Assembly: GCA_021821585.1 (NCBI GenBank)
Contig: JAKACF010000098.1
Span: 1-9,768, forward strand
DNA: 9,768 nt
Reading direction: 5' to 3'
Source of the DNA: Actinomycetes bacterium
GTDB lineage: Bacteria; Actinomycetota; Acidimicrobiia; Acidimicrobiales; Bog-793
Part shown: positions 1 to 7,526 of the stretch, piece after piece
Layout of the letters: each line of letters begins with the position of its first letter
How positions within the stretch are numbered: position 1 is the stretch's first letter
Position numbers and translations under genes: made by a program
The notes under the pieces: generated by a model
Told to the model about the DNA's origin: nothing
The model's database searches: none
Seen by the model: the letters and a program-made list of their open reading frames with translations, nothing else

Positions 1-348
1 GGGCGAGACGCGTCGAACGGGATGGTCCGGACCGTCGTCGTCTCGAGCTCAGAGCTCAACCCCGCTGTCGCCGAGGTGGTGAGGAGGACCGTCGACGCGG
101 CCGTCTCCTGCATCCGCAGCGCCCCGCCGGACCTCGCGAACGACCTGTTGTCGCGGGGGCTGCACCTGGCGGGGTCCGCCGGGCTGCTCGACGGCTACCC
201 GAGGCGGCTCGCCACGGCGACCGGCATCCCGGTGCACCTCGCCGACCAGCCCGGCCAGGCGGTGGTCACGGGGGCGGCTCGCTGCCTGCAGGATCCCGAC
301 TGGGCGTTCGGCTCGAAGGGGGATGCGCGTCCCCACGGGAACCGCTGA
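1..348 (+). CDS. MreB/Mbl-like actin-family protein, C-terminal part (5' end outside window)
   Basis: The frame is open from base 1, and 115 residues are visible before the TGA at 346-348. They align by eye with the last third of MreB: the GRD turn, the segment APPDLANDLLSRGLHLAG (MreB has PPELA-DI-RG-VLTGGG), then TGIPVHLADQP (MreB TGIPVHVA-DP) and the final helix TGAARCLQ. MreB polymerises under the membrane with ATP and organises peptidoglycan synthesis. Two conserved spots are altered: the glycine-rich nucleotide-contact segment, usually TGGGALL, reads AGSAGLL, and the usual G-G/ALE ending is TGAARCLQ. This points to a divergent paralogue rather than the main MreB, though the N-terminal ATPase motifs cannot be seen. 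An internal ATG at 22 is not a credible start because homology continues upstream of it. The last 83 bases overlap the convergent HEAT-repeat gene. Confidence 0.8.
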   Translation, partial: GRDASNGMVRTVVVSSSELNPAVAEVVRRTVDAAVSCIRSAPPDLANDLLSRGLHLAGSAGLLDGYPRRLATATGIPVHLADQPGQAVVTGAARCLQDPDWAFGSKGDARPHGNR

Positions 349-976
349 GGTCCTCGGCGGCCTGGCGCACCTGCCAGTCGCGGTCCGAACGGGCCGCCTC
401 GATGGCGGTATCCACCTCCGGCCCCTCGTAGAGCGCGAGCGCGAGCACGGCGCGCCGGCGGATCGGCGGGCGGTCAGTGAGCGCCGCCAGGATCACCCCG
501 AGCGAAGACGGGTCTCCGATGGCGCCGAGGGCGGCAACGGCCGACTCCCGGCACAGGGGGTCGGGATGGCCTGCCGCCACTCGGGCGAGCGCAGGACAGG
601 CGGCGTGCGAGCGCAGCTCCCCGAGGGCGAAGGCGGCCGCCTCGACGACGGCCGCGTCCTTGTCGGCGAGCCGCCCCTCGACGAGGCGGGCCACATCGTC
701 GGCGGCCAGTCCTGCTCGCCAGGCGGCCTCGGCGCCACGGCGTCGTACGACCGGCGATGGGTCGCCGAGGGAGGCGGCCAGGTCCTCGAGACCGCACCGC
801 TCGAGGCGCACGAGGGCGGCAAGTGCCGTCGCCCGCACCGCAGGCGCCTCGTCGAGGAGGGCCCGCCGGACGGTGCCCTCGTCGCCCCGCCGACCGGCTG
901 CCACGGTCTCCGCCCTGCGGCGCGCGACCGACGCGGCATGCGGGCCGTGCAAGGCTGAGCCCTCGTGAAGGGACAT
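266..976 (-). CDS. HEAT-repeat (armadillo-like) protein, function unknown
   Basis: A 236-residue protein, almost entirely alpha-helical repeats of about 30 residues. Successive units show the HEAT/PBS-lyase signature of paired helices with a D-P-x-V/L-R turn: SLGDPSPVVRRRGAEAAW, LADKDAAVVEAAAFALGEL, HPDPLCRESAVAALGAIGD and SDRDWQVRQAAEDL. About five or six units span residues 30-210, followed by a Pro/Ser-rich tail. Such solenoids bind proteins; no enzymatic motif or signal peptide is visible, so the partner is unknown. The ATG at 974-976 has no good ribosome-binding site; in-frame TTG and GTG codons lie further in (TTG about 24 codons downstream), so the real start may be later. If the ATG is right, the gene overlaps the divergent protease start by 12 bases, while its 3' end overlaps the MreB-like gene by 83 bases. 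The repeats make a coding role much more likely than the opposite-strand frames here. Confidence 0.8.
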   Translation of the reverse strand: MSLHEGSALHGPHAASVARRRAETVAAGRRGDEGTVRRALLDEAPAVRATALAALVRLERCGLEDLAASLGDPSPVVRRRGAEAAWRAGLAADDVARLVEGRLADKDAAVVEAAAFALGELRSHAACPALARVAAGHPDPLCRESAVAALGAIGDPSSLGVILAALTDRPPIRRRAVLALALYEGPEVDTAIEAARSDRDWQVRQAAEDLSGSRGDAHPPSSRTPSRDPAGSEPPP

Positions 977-2176
977 GACGAGGAGAGCTTAGGGAGCGGG
1001 AGCGGCGAGCCGCAGCCGGATCACGAGGAGCCGTCGCGCTTTTCCTGGCGCACTCGCCACACCGTCTTCCTCGTCATCGCGGTGCTCGTCCTCGCGGCAG
1101 CGATCGCGTCGTCCATCACGATCCCCTACTACGCCATCACCCCCGGGACCGCCCAGTCGGTGGAGCGCCTGATCGGTGTGCCCAAGTCCGCCAGCCACAC
1201 CCACAAGGGGCAAGTGCTGCTCGTCGACGTCGAGCTGACGCCGATGCGAGCGATCGAGTGGCCGTGGTTCGCCCTCGATCCGAACGCCCAGATCATCGGG
1301 TCGGGCGAGCTGCTCGGCCCCGAGAGCCCCGGTCAGTACCAGATCGAGGGCGAGCTCGACATGGCGAACGCCCAGCAGGCGGCCACGGTCGTGGCGCTCC
1401 GCCGGCTCGGCTACAAGGTGGCCGTCCATCCCGACGGGGCCCTCATCTACGCCGTCCTGCCGAGATCTCCCGCCGAGCGGTGGCTGCCGGTCGGGGACGT
1501 GGTGACCTCCGTCGACCAGAAGGTGGTGAGGACCAACGCCGACCTCGGGCGGCTGCTGTCCACCTACAAGCCGGGGGCGACGGTCACGATGGGAGTGCTC
1601 ACCTATCCCAAACGGACGCGGAAGTCGGTCAGGGTTCGGCTGTCGGCCTGGAGAGTCGAGGGAACCGGGAAGCAGGCGACGCTCGCCTGCCCGCTCTACG
1701 GCACCGGGCTGCGCTTCCCGCTCTATCACCGCTCGCCGGAGACGGGGAAGAAGGTCAACGAGGCAGCCTGCATCGGTGCGCTGAATGTCGAGACGAACTA
1801 CCACGTCGGCAAGCTGCCGCTTCGTCTCGACCTGTCCTCCGAGGGGATCATCGGTCCCTCGGCCGGGCTTGCCTTCACTCTCGGACTCATCAACCGGCTG
1901 GACCCCTACGACCTCACCGGTGGCCACAAGGTGGCGGCGACGGGAACCATGGACATCTTCGGTCAGGTGGGCGATGTCGGTGGCGTCGCCCAGAAGACCG
2001 TCGCGGTGCGCAACGCCGGAGCGAGCGTCTTCTTCGTCCCGCCGCAGGAGTACAAGGTCGCTCTCGCCCACGCGGGCAGCAGGCTGAAGGTGTACGCGGT
2101 GAGCACCGTGGCCGAGGCGATCCGGATTCTCGAGCAACATTACGGAGGCAGGATGCCCCCGCCGAGGAGCGGCTGA
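965..2176 (+). CDS. Membrane-anchored PDZ-domain Lon-like (S16) serine protease, YlbL family
   Basis: A 403-residue protein with an acidic cytoplasmic N-tail, one membrane helix at about residues 33-54, a PDZ domain at about 155-228 (ALIYAVLPRSPAERWLPVGD followed by V-T-S-V-D) and a C-terminal Lon-type proteolytic domain. The catalytic Ser is in GPSAGL (Ser299) and the Lys in GGVAQKT (Lys344); their 45-residue spacing is close to that of Lon. There is no AAA+ ATPase domain, so it should act ATP-independently outside the membrane. In Bacillus subtilis YlbL helps to remove the division inhibitor YneA; whether that applies here is inference. The GTG at 965 is the only sensible start: a stop lies at 956-958 and the next in-frame GTG is inside the membrane helix. 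The nearest Shine-Dalgarno-like bases are a weak AAGG about ten bases upstream. A UPF0182 gene two genes downstream matches known actinobacterial synteny. Confidence 0.92.
   Translation: MKGHDEESLGSGSGEPQPDHEEPSRFSWRTRHTVFLVIAVLVLAAAIASSITIPYYAITPGTAQSVERLIGVPKSASHTHKGQVLLVDVELTPMRAIEWPWFALDPNAQIIGSGELLGPESPGQYQIEGELDMANAQQAATVVALRRLGYKVAVHPDGALIYAVLPRSPAERWLPVGDVVTSVDQKVVRTNADLGRLLSTYKPGATVTMGVLTYPKRTRKSVRVRLSAWRVEGTGKQATLACPLYGTGLRFPLYHRSPETGKKVNEAACIGALNVETNYHVGKLPLRLDLSSEGIIGPSAGLAFTLGLINRLDPYDLTGGHKVAATGTMDIFGQVGDVGGVAQKTVAVRNAGASVFFVPPQEYKVALAHAGSRLKVYAVSTVAEAIRILEQHYGGRMPPPRSG
986..991 (-). promoter_or_regulatory. Possible -10 box (TAAGCT) for the HEAT-repeat gene
   Basis: On the minus strand TAAGCT fits the TANNNT form and lies nine bases before the ATG at 976. 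It would produce a transcript with almost no leader, which would explain the missing ribosome-binding site. It lies inside the first codons of the divergent protease gene. I see no good -35 box, so this is weak. Confidence 0.25.
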
Positions 2177-2217
2177 TTTCCGTCCCGAGTTGGCAGAGCC
2201 CACCGGGTCGGGCGTCA

Positions 2218-2230
2218 TAGGCTTGGCGCC
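2218..2230 (+). promoter_or_regulatory. Putative leaderless promoter (-10 TAGGCT) for the DivIVA-like gene
   Basis: TAGGCT at 2218-2223 matches the TANNNT -10 form, and the ATG follows after exactly seven bases, placing the start of transcription at or next to the start codon. No Shine-Dalgarno sequence precedes the ATG. The only -35-like hexamer, TTGGCA at 2190-2195, sits 22 bases away, which is too far to be convincing. The same arrangement recurs before the next gene. Confidence 0.4.
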
Positions 2231-4336
2231 ATGTCGGACGAACCGGTGAGGGTCTCGATCTCCTCGCAGACGGGCGTGCATCCAGAGGAGATCTCACGCC
2301 GCAGCTTCCCTACAGCGCGACGCGGCCTCGACCCCGACGCCGTCCGCAGGTACCTCGAGACGCTCGCCGCCCAGCTGCAGGAGGTGCTCGACCGGGAGCA
2401 GGCTCTGCGCCGCCGCCTCGCGGAGGCCGAGCGCCAGGCGGCCGACCCGCAGCTCGACGAGGCCACGCTCTTGCGGGCCGTCGGGGCCGAGACTGCCCGA
2501 ATCCTCGAAGCCGCCCACGATGCTGCCTCCGACGTCGTGAGCAAGGCCGAGGCACGGGCCGCAGAGATCCTGGCCGAGGCCGAGAACGTCATGAGCGACC
2601 GAGTGGCGGCGGCCGAGGCGGAGGCGGAGGCGTTGAGGGAGGCGGCGACCGCCGAGGCGGCCGCGGTCGCCGAGGCCGCCCAGGCCGAAGCGGTCGCGCT
2701 CCTCGATACGACGCGGGCGGAGTGCCGGCGGATCGTGAGGGAGGCCCGGCGCCTACGCGGCGGAGTCCTGCGTGACCTTGCCGACAAGCGTCGGAGCCTG
2801 CGGATCCAGCTCGAGCAGCTGAGGGCAGGACGGGACGCCCTGATCGGAGTCGTCGACGCCGTCGGCGACTCCGTGGACGACCTGCGCGAGCGGCTCGCAA
2901 GTGCCGAGCACGACGCCCGCCTGGCGGCTGCTGAGGCGGGCGAGCTCGCAGAGGAGGCCGAGGACGAGTCGGACCTGTTCGACGGCGACGCAGAGATCGC
3001 TGTCGACCTCGGCGAGCCGGCGGAGGACGAGGAGCTGCTCGACGGCGTAGGCGGTCTCGACGAGGGCACCGGTGAGGGATTCGAGGAGGAGGCGCGCGTC
3101 GCCTCCGAGCTCGAGGAGGCAGCCCTTGTCGACGACGGTGTGCACGACGCGCCGATGGAGCCGATGGCAGACGAGCTGTCGCCGGAAGAGGAGCAGCCCG
3201 AGGTTCCACCGGTCGGTGCTGCCACGACCACCGAGCACGAGGACGGCGAGGAGGCACCGGTCATCCGCATCCTCCGGCGGGAAGAGGTGGACCTGCTGGT
3301 GGACGAGGGTCTGGCGGGTGAACTCGACGGCGACTCCGAGGAGCTCCGGCACGACCACGAGGCGGAGCGCGAGGCGGCGGTCGAGGCGGTGGAAGAGTCC
3401 GTTCAGCCCTCACATCGCAGTGTGGACGAGCTCTTCGCGAGAATCCGGGCCAGCAGGCAGGACGAGACCCCCGGGGAGATCGAACAGCCCGGCGGCGCCG
3501 AGGCGCCGGTCGAGGGCGTGCTCGGCCAGCACAGTGCCCACGAGGCGGCTGTTGCCGAGGTGGACGAGGACGTGCTGGCGGACGAGGAGCCCGGCGCGGA
3601 CGGCGGACCGAGTCCAGAGGGCGACCAGGACGCTCGGACAGAGGAAGCCTTCTCGGAGTTCGCGGGTGCCGGGGAGGTCGACGCGGGCGCGCTCGGGCGG
3701 CGGGCGGCCCTGCTCGACCCGATCGCGGCCAAGCTGTCCCGCTCGCTCAAGCGGGCCCTGCAGGACGACCAGAACGTCCTTCTCGACGCCCTTCGGCACA
3801 CCACGGGAAGGCCCGAACTTCACGCGCTGCTGCCCGAGGAGCAACAGCGGACCCGGCTCGGCGACGCCGTCTCGGCCTCGCTCTCTTCGGCATGGGCCGC
3901 CGGGCACGCCTGGCTCGGTGGCGGCGAGGCGAAGCCCGACGATGCCAACTCCGCCGGACTGCGGCTCGCTGCAGAACTGGCAGAGGAGGTCACCGGCCTG
4001 CTCAGGCACCGCCTCGACGAGGCGCTCGCCCCCATTTCCGAGGTCGAGGACGGCGCCGGCGAGGCCGCCGGCGCCGCCTACCGCGAGTGGCGCGGCAGCC
4101 GGGTCGAAGGCGTGGCGGGCGACTTCGCGACGAGGGCGTTCTCCGACGGCGCGGTCAGCGGGGGAGTGGGCGTTCTCGTTCGCTGGGTGGTCGACGACGG
4201 TGGGCGGCCCTGTCCCGACTGCGACGACAATTCCCTGGCCGGGCCGGTCGAAGCCGGTGAGGAGTTCCCCACCGGGCAACCGCACCCACCGGTCCACCCG
4301 GGGTGCCGATGCCTCCTCGTGCCGATCAGCTCATAG
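2231..4336 (+). CDS. DivIVA-like coiled-coil protein with acidic linker and MuF-like Cys/His C-terminus
   Basis: A 701-residue protein in four parts. Residues about 17-65 resemble the DivIVA/Wag31 N-terminal domain (EISRRSFPTARRGLDPDAVR then RYLETL; the family pattern is D-I-x-x-x-x-F-x-x-x-x-x-G-Y-x-x-x-E-V-D-x-F-L). Residues about 45-235 are Ala/Glu/Arg-rich heptad coiled coil. Residues about 240-485 are a very acidic, probably disordered linker with one short conserved-looking helix, SVDELFARIRASR, near 397-409. A helical segment follows to about 620. The last 80 residues carry W-V-V-D-D-G-G-R-P-CPDC (Cys661, Cys664), E-E-F-P-T-G and PPVHPGCRC (His689, Cys692, Cys694), the layout of the C-terminus of phage Mu gpF/SPP1 gp7 head proteins and a likely zinc site. 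DivIVA proteins mark poles and septa, so a cytoplasmic scaffold at curved membrane is a reasonable guess; the C-terminal job is unknown. It lies 54 bases after the protease gene and 10 before UPF0182. Confidence 0.82.
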   Translation: MSDEPVRVSISSQTGVHPEEISRRSFPTARRGLDPDAVRRYLETLAAQLQEVLDREQALRRRLAEAERQAADPQLDEATLLRAVGAETARILEAAHDAASDVVSKAEARAAEILAEAENVMSDRVAAAEAEAEALREAATAEAAAVAEAAQAEAVALLDTTRAECRRIVREARRLRGGVLRDLADKRRSLRIQLEQLRAGRDALIGVVDAVGDSVDDLRERLASAEHDARLAAAEAGELAEEAEDESDLFDGDAEIAVDLGEPAEDEELLDGVGGLDEGTGEGFEEEARVASELEEAALVDDGVHDAPMEPMADELSPEEEQPEVPPVGAATTTEHEDGEEAPVIRILRREEVDLLVDEGLAGELDGDSEELRHDHEAEREAAVEAVEESVQPSHRSVDELFARIRASRQDETPGEIEQPGGAEAPVEGVLGQHSAHEAAVAEVDEDVLADEEPGADGGPSPEGDQDARTEEAFSEFAGAGEVDAGALGRRAALLDPIAAKLSRSLKRALQDDQNVLLDALRHTTGRPELHALLPEEQQRTRLGDAVSASLSSAWAAGHAWLGGGEAKPDDANSAGLRLAAELAEEVTGLLRHRLDEALAPISEVEDGAGEAAGAAYREWRGSRVEGVAGDFATRAFSDGAVSGGVGVLVRWVVDDGGRPCPDCDDNSLAGPVEAGEEFPTGQPHPPVHPGCRCLLVPISS

Positions 4337-4346
4337 CCTTTCGGAA
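4334..4346 (+). promoter_or_regulatory. Putative leaderless promoter (-10 TAGCCT) for the UPF0182 gene
   Basis: TAGCCT at 4334-4339 starts on the stop codon of the DivIVA-like gene and is followed after seven bases by an in-frame GTG at 4347. The box type and spacing are the same as before the DivIVA-like gene. No recognisable -35 hexamer is present at 17-18 bases. It supports the GTG start over the ATG at 4386, but is short enough to occur by chance. Confidence 0.35.
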
Positions 4347-7300
4347 GTGAGGGTCCCCCAGCACGCGGTGGTCGAGCGGCCGCACATGATGCGCCGCTAC
4401 CAGGCGGCGATCCTGCTGTTCGTCATCGCGGTGATCCTGGCCGTCGTCCTCGTCCAGGCCGTAGCGGACGCCTATACGAACTACCTGTGGTACCGGTCGA
4501 TCAACGAGACCATGATCTGGCGCTCGATGGTGGAGACCAAGCTCGGCCTCGGAGCGGTCTTCTCGGTGACGTTCTTCCTCGCCTGCTGGATCAGCCTCTG
4601 GGCGGTCGACCGACTTTCACCGGCGGATGTGTATCTCGCCCCCGAGTACGACCTCGTGCGTCGCTACCGGGCGTCGTTCGGCCGCTACCGGATCACCGTC
4701 CGCACCGTTGTCTCGGTCCTGCTCGCCCTCGCTGTCGGTGCCGGGACGAGTTCGCAGTGGCAGCACTGGCTGCTCTTTGTGAACGGTGGGAAGTTCGGCA
4801 TCAAGGATCCACAATTCGGACGGGACGTCGGCTTCTACGTCTTCCGCCTGCCGTTCCTCTCCTTCCTCGTCGACTGGTCCCTCGTCGCCCTCGTCGTGCT
4901 CTTCGTCGTCACGGCCACCGCGTACTACCTGAACGGGGGGCTGCGGACGAGCGGCCCGTCGCCTCGCATCGACGGCCAGCCCGTCGCCCATCTCTCGCTC
5001 CTGCTCGCTCTCGCGGCGCTCGTGCGGGCCGCGGCGTACTTCTTCGTCGACCGCTACGCCCTCGATCTGTCGACCAACGGGGTCGTCGCAGGAGCCGGCT
5101 ACACCGACGTCCACGTCCGCCTTCCGGCGCTCTCGGTGCTGGCGGTGGTGAGCATGATCGGCTTCGTACTGCTCAGCTACAACGTGTACCACCGGACGCT
5201 CGTCTTCCCGGCGGTGGCCGTCGGGCTGTGGGCCTTCATCGCGCTGATGCTCGGTGTGATCTTCCCTGCCTTCGTCCAGTGGCTCCAGGTGAACCCCTCC
5301 CAGAGCACCGTCGAGCTGCCCTACATTCAGCGAAACATCGCCTTCACCCGGGATGCGTTCGGGCTCAACTCCATCACGCCTGAGGTCTTCGACGGCCATG
5401 CCGCTCTTCGTGGCAGCGCCGTGACGGCAAACCGCCAGAGTCTGAGCGATCTTCCGCTCTGGAACCCCGCGGTGGCCGCGGGGACCTATGACAACCTCCA
5501 GGCGCTGCACGGCTACTACTCCCTCTCCGGCCTCTCGACCGACCGGTACATGCTCGGGAGCGGGTCCACCCGCACGCTCACCCCGGTCGTGATCGGCGTA
5601 CGGGAACTGCTCTCGTCCGGAGTGCCCCAGACGTGGGTGAACCAACACCTGGAGTACACGCACGGGTACGGCGTCGTCATGTCACCGGCGAACACGTCGA
5701 CGACGGCGGGCCTCCCTCAGTTCGCGATACAGGGAGCACCAGTCCAGTCGACGTCGGGCGCTCCGAGCATCACCGAGCCGGACATCTACTTCGGGAAGTC
5801 GTCCACGAACTTCGTCGTCGTCCACACGCGTCAGCCCGAACTCGACTACCTCTCGAGGAGCTCCGGTCGAGCTCGCACCACCCAGTACCACGGTTCAGGC
5901 GGTGTCCAGCTGACCGGATTCTGGCAGCGTGCCGCCTTCGCGATGAGGTTCCACGACTTCAACCTGCTGGTGTCGCACCTCATTACCCCGAAGTCGAGGA
6001 TCCTCTACCTGCAGGGCGTCGAGACACGGGTGCAGCACGCGGCGCCGTTCCTCAAGGTCGACTCGCACCCCTACCCGGTCGTGGCAGGCGGTCAGGTCTT
6101 CTGGGTGGTCGACTGCTACACCACGAGCGACTACTTCCCGTATTCACAGGCGGCGGCCACAGGGCTCCTGCCCTCATCGAGCGGGCTACAGGGGCAGTAC
6201 AATTACGTGCGCGACTCGGTGAAGGCGGTCGTCAACGCCTACACCGGTCAAGTGAGCCTCTTCGCGGTGACGAGCCACGACCCCGTGCTGACCGCCTGGG
6301 AGCACGCCTACCCGGGGTTGTTCCATCCGCTCTCGGCAATGGCGAACTTGACCCCGTCTGACAGGGGGGCGCTGCTCAACCACCTCCGGTACCCCCAGGA
6401 CCTGCTCACCGTGCTGACGGAGATGTACGGCCGTTATCACTTCCTGCCGACCGCCAACCAGGCTTCGAGCTTCTACTCGCTGCAGGACGCATGGGATGTG
6501 GCCGCAGGTGCCAACGGAGCCCCCTATACGCCGGCCTACGAGCTCATCCGGCTTCCCGGCCAGTCGAGCGTGAGCTTCGTCGCGCTGGAGCCGTTCGTCC
6601 CGCAGTCCTCGACGGGCAGGAGCCAGCTGCTCGCCGGCTTCATCACGGCTGAGTCCGACTATTCCAACTACGGAAATCTCACCGCGTACGAACTGCCGCG
6701 CGTCTCTCCGTCGGCGGTCGGTCCGACGCTCGCCGCGGCGAAGATCCAGACCTTCCCGAGCATCGCGCGGGCCGTCACGCTGCTCGGTCAGAACCACTCC
6801 GAGGTCCTGCTCGGTCCTGCACTGCTCGTCCCGATCGACGACTCGGTCATCTACGTCCAGGCTCTCTATGTGAGCAGCACGGCCCATTCCCTTCCCGCCC
6901 TCGAGTACGTGGCGACGGACTTCGGCGGTGACAAGGTCGGCTTCTCGTCGACTCTTCTCGGCTCGTTGCAACAGATCTTCGGTCACTCGGTGACGGACAT
7001 CGGCCGTGGCTCTCCCCAGTCCATCTCCGAGCAGATCGCCCAGGACCTCAACCTCGCCTACGCCGCGTACGAGAAATCTGTCGTCGACGGCAAGCACTTC
7101 CGCCTCGGCGCCTTCCAGCAGGACCTTCAGCAGATGGGCGAGTATCTCGGCGCCGCCCACCGGCTGATCGCGGAGGAGGCGAAGCACCCGGCCACGCGTC
7201 CGTCGACCGGCCAGGGCTCCTCGACTGTGCCCGGCGGGACTCCGAGTTCGCCTGGCACCAGCGCGCCGGCGACCTCGTCGAGCGGCACCAAGGCGTCATC

Positions 7301-7358
7301 GCTCGCGCCAGCGGCCGGATCGACGACCTCCACCACCGGGGCGCCACGCGTCGGCTGA
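4347..7358 (+). CDS. UPF0182 family integral membrane protein
   Basis: About 1003 residues, the normal size for this family. Seven membrane helices fall at roughly 20-40, 66-87, 118-136, 170-196, 215-235, 260-282 and 286-310. Family landmarks are DPQFGRDVGFYVFRLP (154-169), VNPSQSTVELPYIQRNIAFT (from 315) and, in the large C-terminal domain, YELIRLPG, ESDYSNYGNL, LLVPIDDSVIYVQALY. The molecular function of UPF0182 is not established. The C-terminus, from about 949, is a Ser/Thr/Pro/Gly-rich low-complexity tail. The same frame stays open far upstream inside the previous gene, so the start must be chosen: GTG 4347 follows a -10-like box and gives 19 residues before helix 1, as in relatives; ATG 4386 or 4389 would give a 990- or 989-residue protein. 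In mycobacteria the equivalent gene is directly adjacent to the PDZ/Lon-like protease gene. Confidence 0.92.
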   Translation: MRVPQHAVVERPHMMRRYQAAILLFVIAVILAVVLVQAVADAYTNYLWYRSINETMIWRSMVETKLGLGAVFSVTFFLACWISLWAVDRLSPADVYLAPEYDLVRRYRASFGRYRITVRTVVSVLLALAVGAGTSSQWQHWLLFVNGGKFGIKDPQFGRDVGFYVFRLPFLSFLVDWSLVALVVLFVVTATAYYLNGGLRTSGPSPRIDGQPVAHLSLLLALAALVRAAAYFFVDRYALDLSTNGVVAGAGYTDVHVRLPALSVLAVVSMIGFVLLSYNVYHRTLVFPAVAVGLWAFIALMLGVIFPAFVQWLQVNPSQSTVELPYIQRNIAFTRDAFGLNSITPEVFDGHAALRGSAVTANRQSLSDLPLWNPAVAAGTYDNLQALHGYYSLSGLSTDRYMLGSGSTRTLTPVVIGVRELLSSGVPQTWVNQHLEYTHGYGVVMSPANTSTTAGLPQFAIQGAPVQSTSGAPSITEPDIYFGKSSTNFVVVHTRQPELDYLSRSSGRARTTQYHGSGGVQLTGFWQRAAFAMRFHDFNLLVSHLITPKSRILYLQGVETRVQHAAPFLKVDSHPYPVVAGGQVFWVVDCYTTSDYFPYSQAAATGLLPSSSGLQGQYNYVRDSVKAVVNAYTGQVSLFAVTSHDPVLTAWEHAYPGLFHPLSAMANLTPSDRGALLNHLRYPQDLLTVLTEMYGRYHFLPTANQASSFYSLQDAWDVAAGANGAPYTPAYELIRLPGQSSVSFVALEPFVPQSSTGRSQLLAGFITAESDYSNYGNLTAYELPRVSPSAVGPTLAAAKIQTFPSIARAVTLLGQNHSEVLLGPALLVPIDDSVIYVQALYVSSTAHSLPALEYVATDFGGDKVGFSSTLLGSLQQIFGHSVTDIGRGSPQSISEQIAQDLNLAYAAYEKSVVDGKHFRLGAFQQDLQQMGEYLGAAHRLIAEEAKHPATRPSTGQGSSTVPGGTPSSPGTSAPATSSSGTKASSLAPAAGSTTSTTGAPRVG

Positions 7359-7379
7359 TCGTTCGCGCGCGCGCCCTCG

Positions 7380-7419
7380 GAGAGCCACGCGCACGCCGGA
7401 GTGGGGATCGCTGGCTCTC
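7380..7419 (+). terminator. Hairpin after UPF0182, possible terminator without U-tract
   Basis: GAGAGCCA at 7380-7387 pairs perfectly with TGGCTCTC at 7412-7419; GCG 7389-7391 and CGC 7409-7411 can extend the stem past a one-base bulge. It starts 21 bases after the UPF0182 stop. No T-run follows, which is usual for many high-GC actinobacterial terminators but also means the call rests on position and stem alone. Confidence 0.4.
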
Positions 7420-7526
7420 AGGTGACCGTTCGGTGCTTCTGCCTCGGTCGCGTCGTGACGCCCGTTCCCGAGGAGGGGCGGGCGACGGGGCTCGACTGTC
7501 ACCTCTCGGCCGAGCGCGGTGGCGAT

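Noticed and set aside
323..958. 211-codon and other forward frames opposite the HEAT gene
   Set aside because: The minus strand shows regular 30-residue HEAT units; the forward frames lack any repeat or motif.
989..2281. 430-codon open frame on the minus strand opposite the protease gene
   Set aside because: Pro/Arg/His/Gly-rich without a domain; it is the mirror of a GC-rich coding frame whose plus strand has clear PDZ and Lon motifs.
2215..3270. 351-codon Ser/Ala-rich minus-strand frame opposite the coiled-coil gene
   Set aside because: Serine runs are the reverse reading of the Glu/Ala-rich GAG/GAC/GCG codons of the coiled coil; no independent coding signal.
4200..4336. Whole-prophage remnant suggested by the MuF-like C-terminus
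   Set aside because: No terminase, portal, capsid, integrase or attachment site nearby, and the motif is continuous with a chromosomal-looking coiled-coil gene between conserved neighbours.
3072..4346. Long in-frame 5' extension of the UPF0182 frame (about 425 extra codons)
   Set aside because: The extension is Arg/Ser/Pro-rich, has no domain, and lies over the real DivIVA-like frame; UPF0182 proteins begin close to the first membrane helix.
6186..7187. 333-codon minus-strand frame opposite UPF0182
   Set aside because: No motif, and the opposite strand matches UPF0182 along its whole length; a compositional shadow.
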